Assembly: GCA_030141605.1 (NCBI GenBank)
Contig: JAQGDQ010002366.1
Location: 989,079 to 1,053,078 of the forward strand
Reading direction: 5' to 3'
DNA from: Tubiluchus corallicola
Taxonomy: Eukaryota > Priapulida > Priapulimorpha > Priapulimorphida > Tubiluchidae
Length of the DNA stretch: 64,000 nucleotides
Shown here: positions 39,501-49,940 of the stretch, piece after piece
Layout: each line of letters begins with the position of its first letter
Position numbering within the stretch: position 1 is the first letter of the stretch
Program-made: the position numbers and the translations under genes
The notes under the pieces: model-generated
Database searches by the model: none
What the model was told of the DNA's origin: nothing
The model's input: only the letters and a program-made list of their open reading frames with translations

Positions 39501-42500
39501 TCTTATGATAATTGGTGAGCCACAGGGGTGCCACAGGGAATTCCCTGAGGCAGTGGTCAATAGTCCAAATCATCCAGCAGGGTGCACTGTAAGCTTTCAA
39601 ACGGGGTCTGGTGAATGATTTCTGCTGCATTTCAAGACATTTTGGAGGCATCTAAGAGAACTTAGAAGCAGCTTAAAATAACTTATTTTGGTTAACACAA
39701 ATGAGCATTTTGTGGACTTTGGAAACATTATTTAAAATATAATTTAATTTACTTTTGTTTACAGACAATGCCCAAAAAATTAAGCTAAATTATAATGCTT
39801 TGGTAAAATATGCTATGTAAAAGTAAGTTTTTAGTTTAGTAATTTTTTGAGGCAGAAAAAAGTAGTTTATATGCCGTTATCTGATATGCAAAGGAGGTCG
39901 TTGTCCATTCTGCCTCCCTACAAATCAGCCTTTCACTTGATTCTAAATTATAATTAGAAGATTCTAATTAAGATTCTTTATGTTAGTGAATGACATACAG
40001 AAGAGGTTCAAAAATTTTGATCACAAAGTAAGATAATTTTACCTGTGACGATACGACTTGCTTTCCAACTTTATTATATGCCAGAACAGTTACTCTGAAG
40101 TCACCAGGTGACAGATAGCGGTGAGATACATAAGGAACCTTGTTATTAATGATGTCGCTCTCGTCGCCAAATGACCAATCATATGACAGATTGGTCCCAG
40201 CCGATGTAAGTGCTTTAAAATAACTAAGTTCTCCAAATAGTGTAATATAACTCAGCCGATCAAAGCGCAAGTCTTGAGGTGCAATTTGCACATGAAACGG
40301 CTGTGGTAATTCAACCGCAACATGACCTAGTATGTTAGAAGCTATTACACTTATGTTAAACACCCCCTCACTCATGTATCGATGTCTACCCTGAGCTGTT
40401 TGTAAAGCAAGAAACGGATGCAGCAGGCCAGGTAAAACTTCTATTGTACCGTCGCCATAATCAAATCTAAATTGAACATCTGAGCCTCGATCAGCATGAA
40501 TATTAAACAAAATGACGTCAGACATATAATTTCCACCTGACTGCTTCTTCAGCTCTGTAAAAAAATGGCGGACATCTGAGAATGTTACTCCACTAATTGG
40601 CTCCGCTACCACTATTTTGTACGACAGCTGTGCCACAACAGGTTCAAGGTACGATGGATTTGTCACGTACACTGACACGGTATATTCGCCTGCAAGTCCA
40701 TATTTATGGCTGGCTGTGCTACTTGTCAGGTTATTTGAAACATGGGTTCGCCGTCGTCCAAATGGCTCACCAAAGTCCCATTCAAAAGTAAGGTCATTGC
40801 CAGATGTCACAGTGGCAGTAGCAGTCACCTCTTGTGATACACTCACAACAGCAGGTGCATCTGCAGTAACGATTACTCCATCAATGGCTTCGTCTACAAT
40901 AACTACTTTTGATTTGGATGCTCTGCTCACATAATTCCAAACAGTCACATTCACAACATATCGTCCGGCTTCAGGAAATCTATGCTGCAAATGTAGCTTG
41001 AAAACGGATTTGTTAGCACTTGCTTCTCCTGACCTAACTTTTAATGTGGTATCTCTTGAATGCAATGTATGGTTCCAACCATAGCCATAGTCTATGTTTA
41101 CATAAAAATCACTACTGCCTCCATAAATTTCAATGTCGATGTCAGTGCTCTGACCATAAACTACTAAAGATGCCGAAAAATCAATTGTTTCTATTGCACG
41201 CTGCACATGAATTACCAAAAATGATGACAAAGAGCTGATTAAATTCGAGCATTTCACAGTCAAGTTGAATGAACCCGAGTGCGCAAACTTAGGGGCATAC
41301 ATTGGTAAATGTGTAACATAAATCTCATTGTCAATCGCCCATTCAAATAAGACACCCAACTTCGGATGACTTGCAACTTCATAATTTCCCAAAGCTGGGA
41401 AAGAATCGAGACTGGAAGAGCCAGAAAGTTCACAAGTTTCTACAGGTTGTTCTACCAGTATTAAGGATTCTATTTCGTTGTCACTTTCTTTGGCAGAAAT
41501 GTTATATATGCCAGAAGTTAGAAAAGTATATGTCACAGATGATTCCGCAGTCACCAGCGATGTGTTGCCGCCTTTGCCGAAATGGAAAACATAGTCAACA
41601 TTTTGTTCAACATTATCCAAAGTATGAACAATTTCAAATACAACAGGTTTTCCCACCGTAGTGACTAATTCATGGCGAAGAAATGCTGCTGTCGAGTTAT
41701 CTTGCACAACAAAAGAAAAAGATGTTGATGCAAAATCAATGTTATTATAAGCGGTAAGATTTACATGCCTCTCACCGGGAGTCTCATACATTTTCCACGC
41801 GAAAGGCATAGCTGACCGAAAATCATAGCCATCGTCAAACGACCAATCAAAAATTAGATCAGTCCCTGATGGCAAAGAATTGTCTATGTTGGCTTGAAAT
41901 ATTGCTGTATTATTTGCAACAAACTCACTAATGGGCACGATAGTAAGTTTTCCGAGTTCTTCCTCAACGACTACAATAACAGTTTTGTAAAGTGAACCAA
42001 TATCGTTGAACACAAATGCTGTTATGTTGTATGTTCCTGGTGCGTCAAATAACACAGAAAAAACAAAAACGCCTGTGCTTGATTGAACACCTGTAATATT
42101 TCTTCCATCTACTGATAGATGGGCAGTGAGATGAGAACCGTGTTTTGAACTTATGTTAAACGAGTATGCTTGATTAGTTGCCATAAACCGAGGTGGTGCA
42201 AAGTAGAGATTTTGTGGGCGTTCTTGCACAGTAATAGGCAGTTCTGTAGATGCTACGAATGAGCCAAGCAAATTTGATGCCTCGACAGAGACATTATACT
42301 CATTTGGAACAGTAAAAATAAGCTTTATCACTGAAGATTTGGGCTGATGAACGACATGAGATTGAGCACTGGTTGTGTCAAAGTGCCAGGAAAAGCTGAC
42401 ATCAGAACCAAAGTCCACCTCAGCTTGGCAAGTGACTTCCATGCCAGTTTCAACAACGTAATCGGAAACTGTCAGTTGTAGACTCTCGATCTTCTCGTGA

Positions 42501-45500
42501 ACATAAACTACATATTCAGCTTTGATATTACTTACGTCATTGAAAACATTCACATCTATATTATAGCTACCTACACGAGGATATACAAATTCGATAGATT
42601 GGTTACTCAAAGGCCCGGATCTGTACACAATATCTGAGGATTCGGTAATATTGTAAACAAACTGCTTAAACATCGAGTCTTGTGATAAGCGAACACTGAT
42701 TGTCGTTGAGATGTTAACGGGTACGTAACGTTTTGTGTAAATGTGTGCATTCTGTAGTTCATTTTGTACAACTATTGTACTGTCACTTACATGTTCTATA
42801 ACATCGTCACTATTATGTACTACTGAATGTACATTGAAGGTGCCTTCTGACAGGTATAAATGAAACACTTTTACATGGAGTTCACAGCCGATGCCATAGC
42901 TGGCTACAAGTTGCAGATCTGTTTCACTATGTGCAGCAAGAAAAGTTTTGTTGTCGTCACGCAGTTCATATGCCATCTGGACGCCGTCGCCGTAATCAAT
43001 GTCAAGATAAGAGTTCTGGCGTGCAGAAGTCAATACACTAAGTTCAAATGTAGCGACAGATTGACGTTTAATGACTGCAGGCTCAATGACAGACAAACTT
43101 AAATTTGAAAGAATTCTAGGCACAGCCACCTAAAAATATAAAAGAGAATAATTAATATGTGATACACAAAACATAATACCAATTTAGCAAAATTTACACA
43201 GTGGGCAACACATACTGAACAGTCTTAAAAAAGAAAAAGCTAGGTTTTGACATTAACTAAAGCAGATAAATTTGATCAAAACAACCACACTGCATCGACA
43301 AAATGCCACAAGGAGACATGAGACACAACAAAAAATTCTGTTGCCATTTATTACAAGTGCTAACTCTAGCTATCTTTTCCCATGAGCAACTCTAGTTTTA
43401 TAAAAATTAAACATATTTAATGGCCTATGTTGAGAAAAAATTCAAAGCAAAACATTAATGACAAAAAATATCAAATAATTAATGCAAACATTTTAAAAAA
43501 GAATTTTGCTTGCACAAACAACTCTGCTTACACTGTTAATAATGATAGTTATATGTTAATATAATTTAAGAGTAAATTAAAAAAACAAATTAAAAAAGAC
43601 AATACAAGTTATGATTATCTAACAGAAAAGTAGATTTATGAAAAATATGAGCATTTAAAACCTTAAAGACCAGGTATATAGGTGACAAACGATGACATTA
43701 TGAATTTCTTTTAATGCACCAGGAAAAAATCAAGGAGAGCCTATGATGTAGTGGTACAATGAAGTGTTGCTTGACGTATAAATTGAAAACTTTATTACAC
43801 ACACATATTTCATTCAATTATAATATAAAATTCAATAGCACTTACTGCCAACAAACATGCCACTATGTCACCAACTTAACAGATCTTATCAATTACACTT
43901 ATTATATTGAGACTGCTTCATGATAAATTATGAGAAGACAACCAAGATTCTCCAGATAAATTTCGGTGAAACTTTCTTCACCTATAGACATGAACTTTAA
44001 TGTATGACCAAGAAAATATTGTATCTTGCTGAAGCTATTATTGGGCTACTGCGTATAATAAAGCAACAATTCAGTAATCTTTGTGGCATGCCTGCATCAG
44101 GTTTTCCTTCCTAGCAAGCACAAAAACAATAAAACATATTTAAATTAAATGCATTTTAAGTTTTTTAATACATAAATGTAAATAAATGAAGACCGAAAGT
44201 ATTTCCTGGAAAAACATAATAAAAGCATTTGATATGATATCACATTACAATACTGAATAAGGCAAAAAATGAGCCGGAAGTGCACAGCAAAAGAGAAGTT
44301 TAATACTAGTTAACAACATAACATTTTTTTTGCTAATTATATCCCAAAATATGACTATTGTTGAAAATGTTTACTATGACTGAAAAAAAAGTTTTATGCT
44401 GGATTTATCAGATGCCTGGAAGTGCATATGCGATTTGCTTAATAGAAAAAAATCACTTCATATTGTTTTCAATAAACCCATTTATCAGGCCTGTGTTACT
44501 GTGCTATTGCACATTGGACCCTGCAAAAGCAGAAAAACTGGTCACTTCTCTAGTGGTTTTTCAGCAAGGACTTGCAGAAAAAAGATATGACCGAGGTGAA
44601 AGGGGATATCTGGTAGCGATATATTACTTCAAAGTGTAAGAGGTACAAAGTATTTAAAAAATATGTGCATGTCTGATAAAAACCCGTTTGTAATTTAATG
44701 AACAGCAACTAATTCGCAGCTGTTCATACCTGAATATGCAATTCCGGATGTGGCTCTACTATTTGGAAAAATATCAGATATAATAAATTAATTTCAAGAC
44801 AAATATATGTTAGAGTAAAACTTACTATGTAAAATGTTCTAGTCAATTCACCATAAATGTTGCTCACACTTAGCGTAAGTTCATGCAAACCCGATGTATC
44901 AAAGACATGCATGTGCTTGCTCACTAAACACGCCACTCCCCTACATTTAGAATCAATTCCTGGTCGAAATGATACGACCTGGCCACTTTTAAAGGACCAC
45001 AGAAATGTAACGTTAGCACCAGTTGCCACCGATGCCATCATTATTACCTACAAAATATTGATTTTATACAGTAGAGATTCACGAAATGCCTTCTGAGCAC
45101 TGAAATATTACCTACCAGCACATAGTTAAGAAAAAAAACCTAAGCTAATGTCACTATTCAAAGCGTTTCATTTCAATATGACCATTCAACTCAACTTGAA
45201 TTCAACAACAAACTTACACGAAGTGTGGAGAATATTTAAACTGATAATACTGAGCTTTCAGCATTTGACTATAGATTAGCACAAGTAGGCGACGAATAAA
45301 TATAGCATGATTTTCAGATTATGCTAGAATTTGAGTTGATGGAATACACAATTAGAAATATATTAGCACTTAGAGTTACAAGTTATAGACTATTTTCATT
45401 TTAGGTTTATTACTATATGTAACACTGTAACTGTTTATCCTCAACTAAGAAAACTAGAAAGAAAAAAATCTATTCACTAAAATAGAAAAGACAAATGATT

Positions 45501-48500
45501 TTACAACAGTTCATCATATAAAACTAATTATTGGTGATAGCAGTCTTGACCAATACGGCCATTCGAATCCAGCTATTATAACAATGTCGCTCATGCAAAA
45601 AACAGAAGGTGGCCTCAAGTTAAAATTGTGGAAAATTACATTACAGAGATGGACGGAGAATGAAATAGTAACTTTACTCGTGCTTACTTCTTCATTTGAA
45701 AAGACGGGCAATACACTTTCCGCGGATGGAAGTTGGATATCGGCTGGAATGCACGACGGTGAATCAGCCAAAGTTCCATTTATTTCAAGTTGCAACACTG
45801 AAGGTTCTGGAATGAGGACATGGATAACAGCTTCATCTCTTGCAAATGATATGCCATTTCCAGCCGAGAGCGTGATGTTGTAAGTGCCTGGAAGAGCAAA
45901 GGCATGAATGATGCGTGATCGCGCGTGAGTCTGATTGCCAACAAGTTGAGAAATCCGGCGTAGTTCAACATTGTCGAAATTCCATATGAAATTCACATCG
46001 GTTCCAGCTATAACAAATAAAGCGTTTTTAAGCATATCAGAATTAACATTTCACATGAAACGATTCTGATTGTTCGTAATAAAAAACCCAAAAGGCAAAC
46101 AAAAAGCTCATTATTAGATATTATCTTTCAATTTCTGGAGGTGGCAAATCTTAACAGTTTGAGATCAACGGATTAGAAAAGAATAGTACCTAATGCAAGA
46201 TTACAGCAATATTACTTACTAATACACTTTTGAGCTCACCATTAACATTTTTAGTAATGCTATTAATTACATTACTACTAATATTGTTCTGCAAAGAATG
46301 CAACTTCTCTAAAATCCATTGAGCTTAGCTTTTGCCAAAAAAGATAGTTTGATACACGCTGAGATGCTTTACAGATAAACTGGTATAACTACACACATAA
46401 CGTTTTAAAGTTATTTTGACAACTAAATTTCTTGTAAGATCGATTTTTAATAAATCATGTAAAAATGAATTTTCAACCTTTAGTGTTACTATGATTAGAT
46501 GCTAGCAATGAAATTCCTTCAAGCACAGTCTGCTGCCCCATAAATACTTTCAAGTTCCCACGAATTTTCAAGTCTCTTATGTACGGACCGCGACTTAGGT
46601 ACACTGACCAGGCATCTTTTCCACCACACGTCAAATTTGAGTCTTGAAACAGGGGTGTTTCACATCTGAAAAAAACAATTTTGTGAATTTATCTACACGT
46701 ACATATACAGATTGATGTACTAAATCACTACAGACAATGTCATTTTAAAAATAAGGCACAATGGTATAAATGACAATAAACTTACTAGCAGACTAATTTA
46801 AAGTAGAACTGATAAGCATCATTTGAAGAATACAATTCAAATCTCAAAATTTGGAAACTAAAGTCAAAGTCCAATAAAAATATGCCCAGAAAAAATTATT
46901 TGCAATGTGTGCAGTCTATGGAATTCAGTTTTAATTTGTTACTTGGGTACAATGCAACACCACAGCATGGCAGTTTTATCAGCCAAGTAACCATAGAACA
47001 ATTACTTCAAATCTAAAATTATTTAATAGATAACTTTAAAATAGTTCTGGCTGAACAGCACAAGAAATGACATTGCTGGAGTTCAATGAACATAGGTTTA
47101 TTGCACTAACAAAAGTATTTTTACATTTTTCAATCACAACCACAAAAAATGTGTAGTAGTATTGTTTTTAAATGCAAAAGCATGTAAGACTTTAAATGTA
47201 GTCTTCTTCTGGTCCTAAACTGTAGTGTGCCAAGAATCAATATACCTGCTACATCGCTTACATAGTTTTTTACATAGTTTGATTCTCTACAAGCTGGAAT
47301 TAGTCATTCAAGGGCACAGCCTAATCAACGTAGTCAGGGATGTTACCGAAACTGAAATTACAAACTGAAACCGAAATTTACGATGCATAGGAAGCCGATA
47401 CCAAAACGAAACTAAACAGAAATCATTTTTGCAAAACCAACTACTATTAAAACCAAAAAGATTCTGAAATAAATAAAATACTTATAGTTAGAACACCACA
47501 ACCTTATTAAAACTTTTAATTTACATGTTTAAAAATCATACCAAACATTTCGATAGAGCTACTGTTGTCAGTATCAGTGGTAAATTTTTACAAATGTACA
47601 ACCAGTTTATATAGGCACAGCCTACAGTATAGAACACTATGTGCTAATTAATTATTTAACAGAAGCAAAATAGGTAATGAAAAAGTAGACCAGTGGCAAA
47701 TTTTATTTTGCAAATATTTTGTTACTTATATTTCATAAATTATAAAGTTAAATTTGGTTTTTCAAATTATGCTTTGGTATTTTGCAGATTGTGCCTGGAG
47801 ACCTTAAAGCTTCACAGTCGTTAGCATTGAAGATATGCAGCATTGCCATAAAAAGCATGCTACAAATGGTACAAAAAGTTAAAGAAACAATAATATAGCT
47901 TTATTAATTTAACTATTTTTCAGTGATTTTTAACATCTAAGAGAGAAAGGGTAAACTAGAAAAATACTGCTAAAACCTCGAAAAAATGCTACCAAAAATT
48001 ATCGAAAATTTTGGCTATGAAACTAAGTAATTTTCGATGAAAACTAAACTTAACCAAAAGTGCAATTATCAGCAAACCAAAACAAAATTTTCCTTTCGGT
48101 AACATCCCTGACATAGATGAGAGTGACAAGACTGGAATGCCCAGTTATAGTAGATTAGCAATGAACAATGAGTATAGTGATATCAGGCAGCTGGCAAATA
48201 ATTTAATACAAACATGTACCCATAACTGGCAGTTGTCATGTTAAATTTTAAAAATGTACCTTTGAACACAGAAGTCATTTATCAAAGAACTGTTACCAAT
48301 ACTTTGCACACAACTGCATTCATTAATGCCTGTCACAGCTGCATATTCCACATTATGATTAAGACAGAATTTGGCACATGATACTGGAAGCAGTTCTACA
48401 TCTGATACAACCCTCTCTGCATAACGTAATCTTTCTGTATCTGAAATACACAAATTCCATGGTTTTTCACATTTAAAGTGCTTACCATAAAATTAAGAAG

Positions 48501-49537
48501 GCATCAAAGCCTACAATTTACCCACATTGTGTGCTAAAATAAGTTGGCCTCCTTATTGTATACATGTTAAGCATTCAAGTAAGCAGATAAATTGCAACTT
48601 ATTTAATTAGTTCTAATTATCAAAATATAACTAGCAGAACAACTACTGTAAGGGCACTCTGCTACTCAATGCGCCATTAGTACCACCTTCACATGGCCTT
48701 GAGCTATGATGCGCAGCTCCTCCTTGTGCAGTCGCAGTACTTGCTGACTGTGCAATTGTACTAAATTATGTAATCAGCGATCTACCTAACACAGCTAACT
48801 GTAGTGTAGCAGTTACTGTCATTTCACCCAACAAATACAATATGAATTTGCCATTAACGAAACTTTTTTTATAGAAGAAAATGCATGAGGACAGTTTACG
48901 ACTACAAGAATCCTAAAAATGCTGCCCTTATATATGGTTCATTTACAAAATTTAGTTTTGGTGGCTTGGCACTATGTAAAACAGGTCATCATTAGTTCAT
49001 TGTTAAAAAAAATAAATAAACGGTCCTCTCTCATATGCCTTTTGAAACTGTCAACTGATGAAGCACTGATGGGTGATAATGGTGGACAAAGACATCGTTG
49101 TAATAATAAAGTGTTCATTTTCTTACATCTTTTGGTTAGTGTCCGTCTATTGCCCTACTACTACTACTAGTACTAGTACTACACAACAAAACAATACTCA
49201 CACTAAATGAAATGGACACTCCCACGCATACTTAATTTACATTTATATCAGCAGATAACAGTAAGACAGTGAAATGTAGCTTTCACATATAGAAACAAAG
49301 AAAAACAACGCACTGATAGTAGCACTGCTAGCGTACTAATACTACTACTACTACTAGTACTAGGTTAAGTGACAACCTTGGGCATATCTAGCTGTTCAAA
49401 TAGTCTAGAAGTGAAAATAATCGTATACCTGAGAACCCATTTTCTTTACATCCTTGATACCATGATGTGATTACGTCAAATTTGGTACTAAAAGCACAAA
49501 CAAGAAAAAAGAAACGCAATGTCGAATATAAAAGCAT
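18177..49537 (-). CDS. Polycystin-1-type receptor channel (WSC-PKD-REJ-GPS-PLAT, 11 TM)
   Basis: Twenty exons (minus): 49429-49537, 48260-48440, 46478-46665, 45688-46007, 44730-45047, 40043-43129, 39265-39461, 37761-38133, 35699-36458, 34880-35340, 33839-34127, 32389-32695, 30146-32017, 29079-29286, 28086-28251, 26663-26927, 26026-26221, 25225-25412, 22339-22542, 18177-21180. Phases agree at every junction and sum to 12,693 nt (4,230 aa). Order: signal peptide (MLLYSTLRFFFLVCAFS), WSC domain (exons 1-3), PKD repeats (exons 4-8), REJ (9-13), GPS (cleavage HL/T near 2797/2798), TM1 (about 2825-2850), PLAT (14-16), TM2-3 (exon 17), polycystin domain (20). The family senses mechanical or ligand cues in cilia or gametes, with polycystin-2 as partner. 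LRR, C-type lectin and LDL-A modules of human PKD1 are absent from these exons. Exon 5 has a splice ambiguity (44759-44825). It could equally be named PKD1-like or REJ-like. Confidence 0.93.
22594..23323. mobile_element. MITE with pogo/Tc1-like inverted ends, in polycystin intron
   Basis: The left end CAGTAAGTCCTTGCTTAGCGA and the right end, reverse complement of TCGTTAAGCGAGGACTTAC (ending 23321), match over about 17 positions with two differences. Several TTAAACGAAA-like blocks follow the left end and precede the right end in inverted sense. There is no transposase in the 730-bp interior. The superfamily is a guess from end sequence. Confidence 0.5.
23655..25080 (+). mobile_element. 5'-truncated LINE (reverse transcriptase and C-terminus) in polycystin intron
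   Basis: On the plus strand, antisense to the host gene, a frame from about 23661 gives GAILMDLSKAFDCLLHNLL, then FNCFINDILHF and YNYADDNAVSYSS (the F/YADD catalytic box). A frameshift near 24040 passes to a second frame (to 24810) with KLLGANIDYRLNFDSHI and the C-terminal SYYGATLWNELPNCLR motif of CR1/Jockey-like elements. Endonuclease and 5' part are missing. Non-coding tail to 25080 ends AATAAATATT and passes directly into the pentamer repeat at 25081. Confidence 0.85.
25081..25200 (+). repeat. (ATCTC)n/(ACCTC)n tail of the LINE
   Basis: Twenty-four uninterrupted pentamers: ATCTC units at both sides and mostly ACCTC in the middle. It starts exactly where the LINE 3' end stops, so it is probably the element's own microsatellite tail, expanded after insertion. 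It ends 24 bp from the 5' splice site of the polycystin exon 25225-25412. Confidence 0.9.
28660..28723. repeat. Degenerate telomere-like CCCTAA tract with adjacent palindrome
   Basis: Imperfect CCCTAA/ACCCTA/CTCTAA units run from 28660 to about 28699. Ten bases later comes the perfect 14-bp palindrome ACGAACTAGTTCGT (28710-28723). It lies in an intron of the polycystin gene. Such tracts can be interstitial telomeric repeats or parts of transposon ends; the sequence does not decide. Confidence 0.5.
29336..29537. mobile_element. Tc1/pogo-like MITE in polycystin intron
   Basis: About 202 bp flanked by TA. The left end reads TACAGTCAACCCTCATTATA and the right end is the reverse complement of GGTATAAAGAGGTTTGACCGTA, with only a few differences. 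Repeated AACGCCAAC text lies inside. TA target duplication and CAGTCAA-ACCTC-type ends are typical of small mariner/pogo-derived MITEs. No coding capacity. Confidence 0.65.
30146..32017 (-). CDS. Polycystin exon 13: end of REJ region and GPS/GAIN domain
   Basis: An 1,872-nt exon (acceptor CGTTCCTAG, donor TTTTAG/GTAAAC). It carries the C-terminal REJ portion, an all-helical stretch (about 31.1-31.5 kb) typical of GAIN subdomain A, and the GPS motif near its end: WTDTGCLPM, then THCSCNHLTAFGS. The two Trp/Cys positions and the HL/T tripeptide needed for autoproteolysis are present, so the protein can probably be cleaved into a tethered N-terminal fragment and the membrane part. The next exon starts directly with TM1. 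Confidence 0.92.
34325..34660. mobile_element. GATAC-rich dispersed repeat, copy B, in polycystin intron
   Basis: It begins TAGGGATGTCAAACGATACAAATTT and shares with 12589-13745 the start, the AATAATTAAAAATATTAAGT block and the CCATTATTGACAGGCAAAA block in the same order. It is much shorter, consistent with an internal deletion. Ends are approximate. Confidence 0.6.
35385..35463. repeat. AT microsatellite
   Basis: (AT)n with interspersed TATTATAGAT palindromic blocks in the intron between polycystin exons 9 and 10. Confidence 0.9.
36481..36552. repeat. Compound (AT)n-(AC)n microsatellite
   Basis: About 15 AT units, a break, then about 7 AC units and a short AT run, beginning about 23 bp upstream of the acceptor of polycystin exon 9 (minus-strand exon start 36458). 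Confidence 0.9.
37018..37502. mobile_element. Nested inverted repeat (foldback-type element)
   Basis: Outer arms 37018-37093 and 37427-37502 (76 bp each) are inverted copies with roughly 80-85% identity; both start or end AACATGGTGTTTATTAG. Inside are a second pair, 37137-37194 and 37229-37286 (58 bp each, 54 matches), separated by a 34-bp spacer, and an (AAAT)n run near 37368. No coding capacity. It fits a foldback MITE or remnants of terminal repeats of a larger element. It sits in the intron between polycystin exons 8 and 9. Confidence 0.75.
40043..43129 (-). CDS. Polycystin exon 6: tandem PKD repeats in one exon
   Basis: A 3,087-nt phase 0-0 exon of 1,029 codons with no stop, encoding roughly ten Ig-like PKD domains. 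The hallmark (F/Y-x-W-x-F/D-G-D/E, then Y-x-x-x-G-x-Y/F-x-V-x-V/L-x-A-x-N) is readable many times, for example FEWDFGEPFG with GEYTVSVYVTN, YDWSFGDES with GDFRVTVLAYN, and FDWSFDDGYD with ERHVNLTAYN. In polycystin-1 these domains form an extensible ectodomain. Many N-x-S/T sequons are present. Packing so many domains into one symmetric exon differs from one-domain-per-exon layouts. Confidence 0.93.
44759..44825 (-). other. Ambiguous mini-intron within polycystin exon 5
   Basis: GTAAGT at 44825 and CCAAATAG ending at 44759 look like a 67-nt intron. Its translation (22 hydrophobic residues, VSFTLTYICLEINLL...) breaks the expected PKD-domain end RTFYI-VEPHPELHIQ. Canonical removal would create ATA-TAG, a stop, and shift the frame by one. 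Left in place, the frame stays open and joins exon 6 correctly. Confidence 0.6.
47335..48110. mobile_element. hAT-like non-autonomous element in polycystin intron
   Basis: It starts CAGGGATGTTACCGAAA and ends with the exact reverse complement TTTCGGTAACATCCCTG: a perfect 17-bp terminal inverted repeat, 776 bp apart. GAAACCGAAA-type short repeats lie next to the ends. Flanking 8-mers (aacgtagt, acatagat) do not form a clean duplication. No transposase frame. Confidence 0.75.
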
Positions 49538-49779
49538 TTTTACACGAAAGTTACATAGTGTCCATTTTTAGTAGTGCTGCCATCAGACGGCGGACGCCCA
49601 CCGCAGTACGTACTACGTAGTAACATAAATATCTATGGTTGTATCACGGGAACTTAACAATAATAACGAAACTCGCATATTCTATTAAAATGTTCAATAT
49701 AATTTTTGTTGCAAATTCCCGATAGCTGTCTTCATATTAATAATATTCAACATTGAAAGAGAGAGCTGTGGCATATTGA
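49538..49779 (-). promoter_or_regulatory. Upstream region of the polycystin gene
   Basis: This is sequence directly 5' of the polycystin start codon on the minus strand. A short GC-richer stretch (about 49575-49622, CAGACGGCGGACGCCCACCG) may mark the promoter. I see no TATA box at a convincing distance, so the start site is not assigned. Confidence 0.3.
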
Positions 49780-49940
49780 GTCTCGTAAATAACCCCCTTG
49801 CGCCTCTTCCCTTTATAAGGGTGGTTGACTCGGTGTTCCTTGGTTTTTTCATCACTCAGACTCCCCTTGTGCATATTATTATTTTTTACTGGTTTTTGCA
49901 GTGAAAAAGATTAATAAATAAATAAATATTCTATTCTGTT
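49780..49940 (+). mobile_element. Possible LINE/SINE 3' end
   Basis: A GC-richer block (CCCCCTTGCGCCTCTTCCC) is followed by GTGAAAAAGATTAATAAATAAATAAATATT. This layout resembles the LINE tail at 1140-1280. No coding remnant remains, so the assignment is weak. Confidence 0.3.

Noticed and set aside
49160-49375. ACT-ACT-AGT palindromic runs in polycystin intron 1
   Set aside because: Short simple-sequence runs (CTACTA/TAGTAC) with no consistent unit or boundary; not enough for an element.
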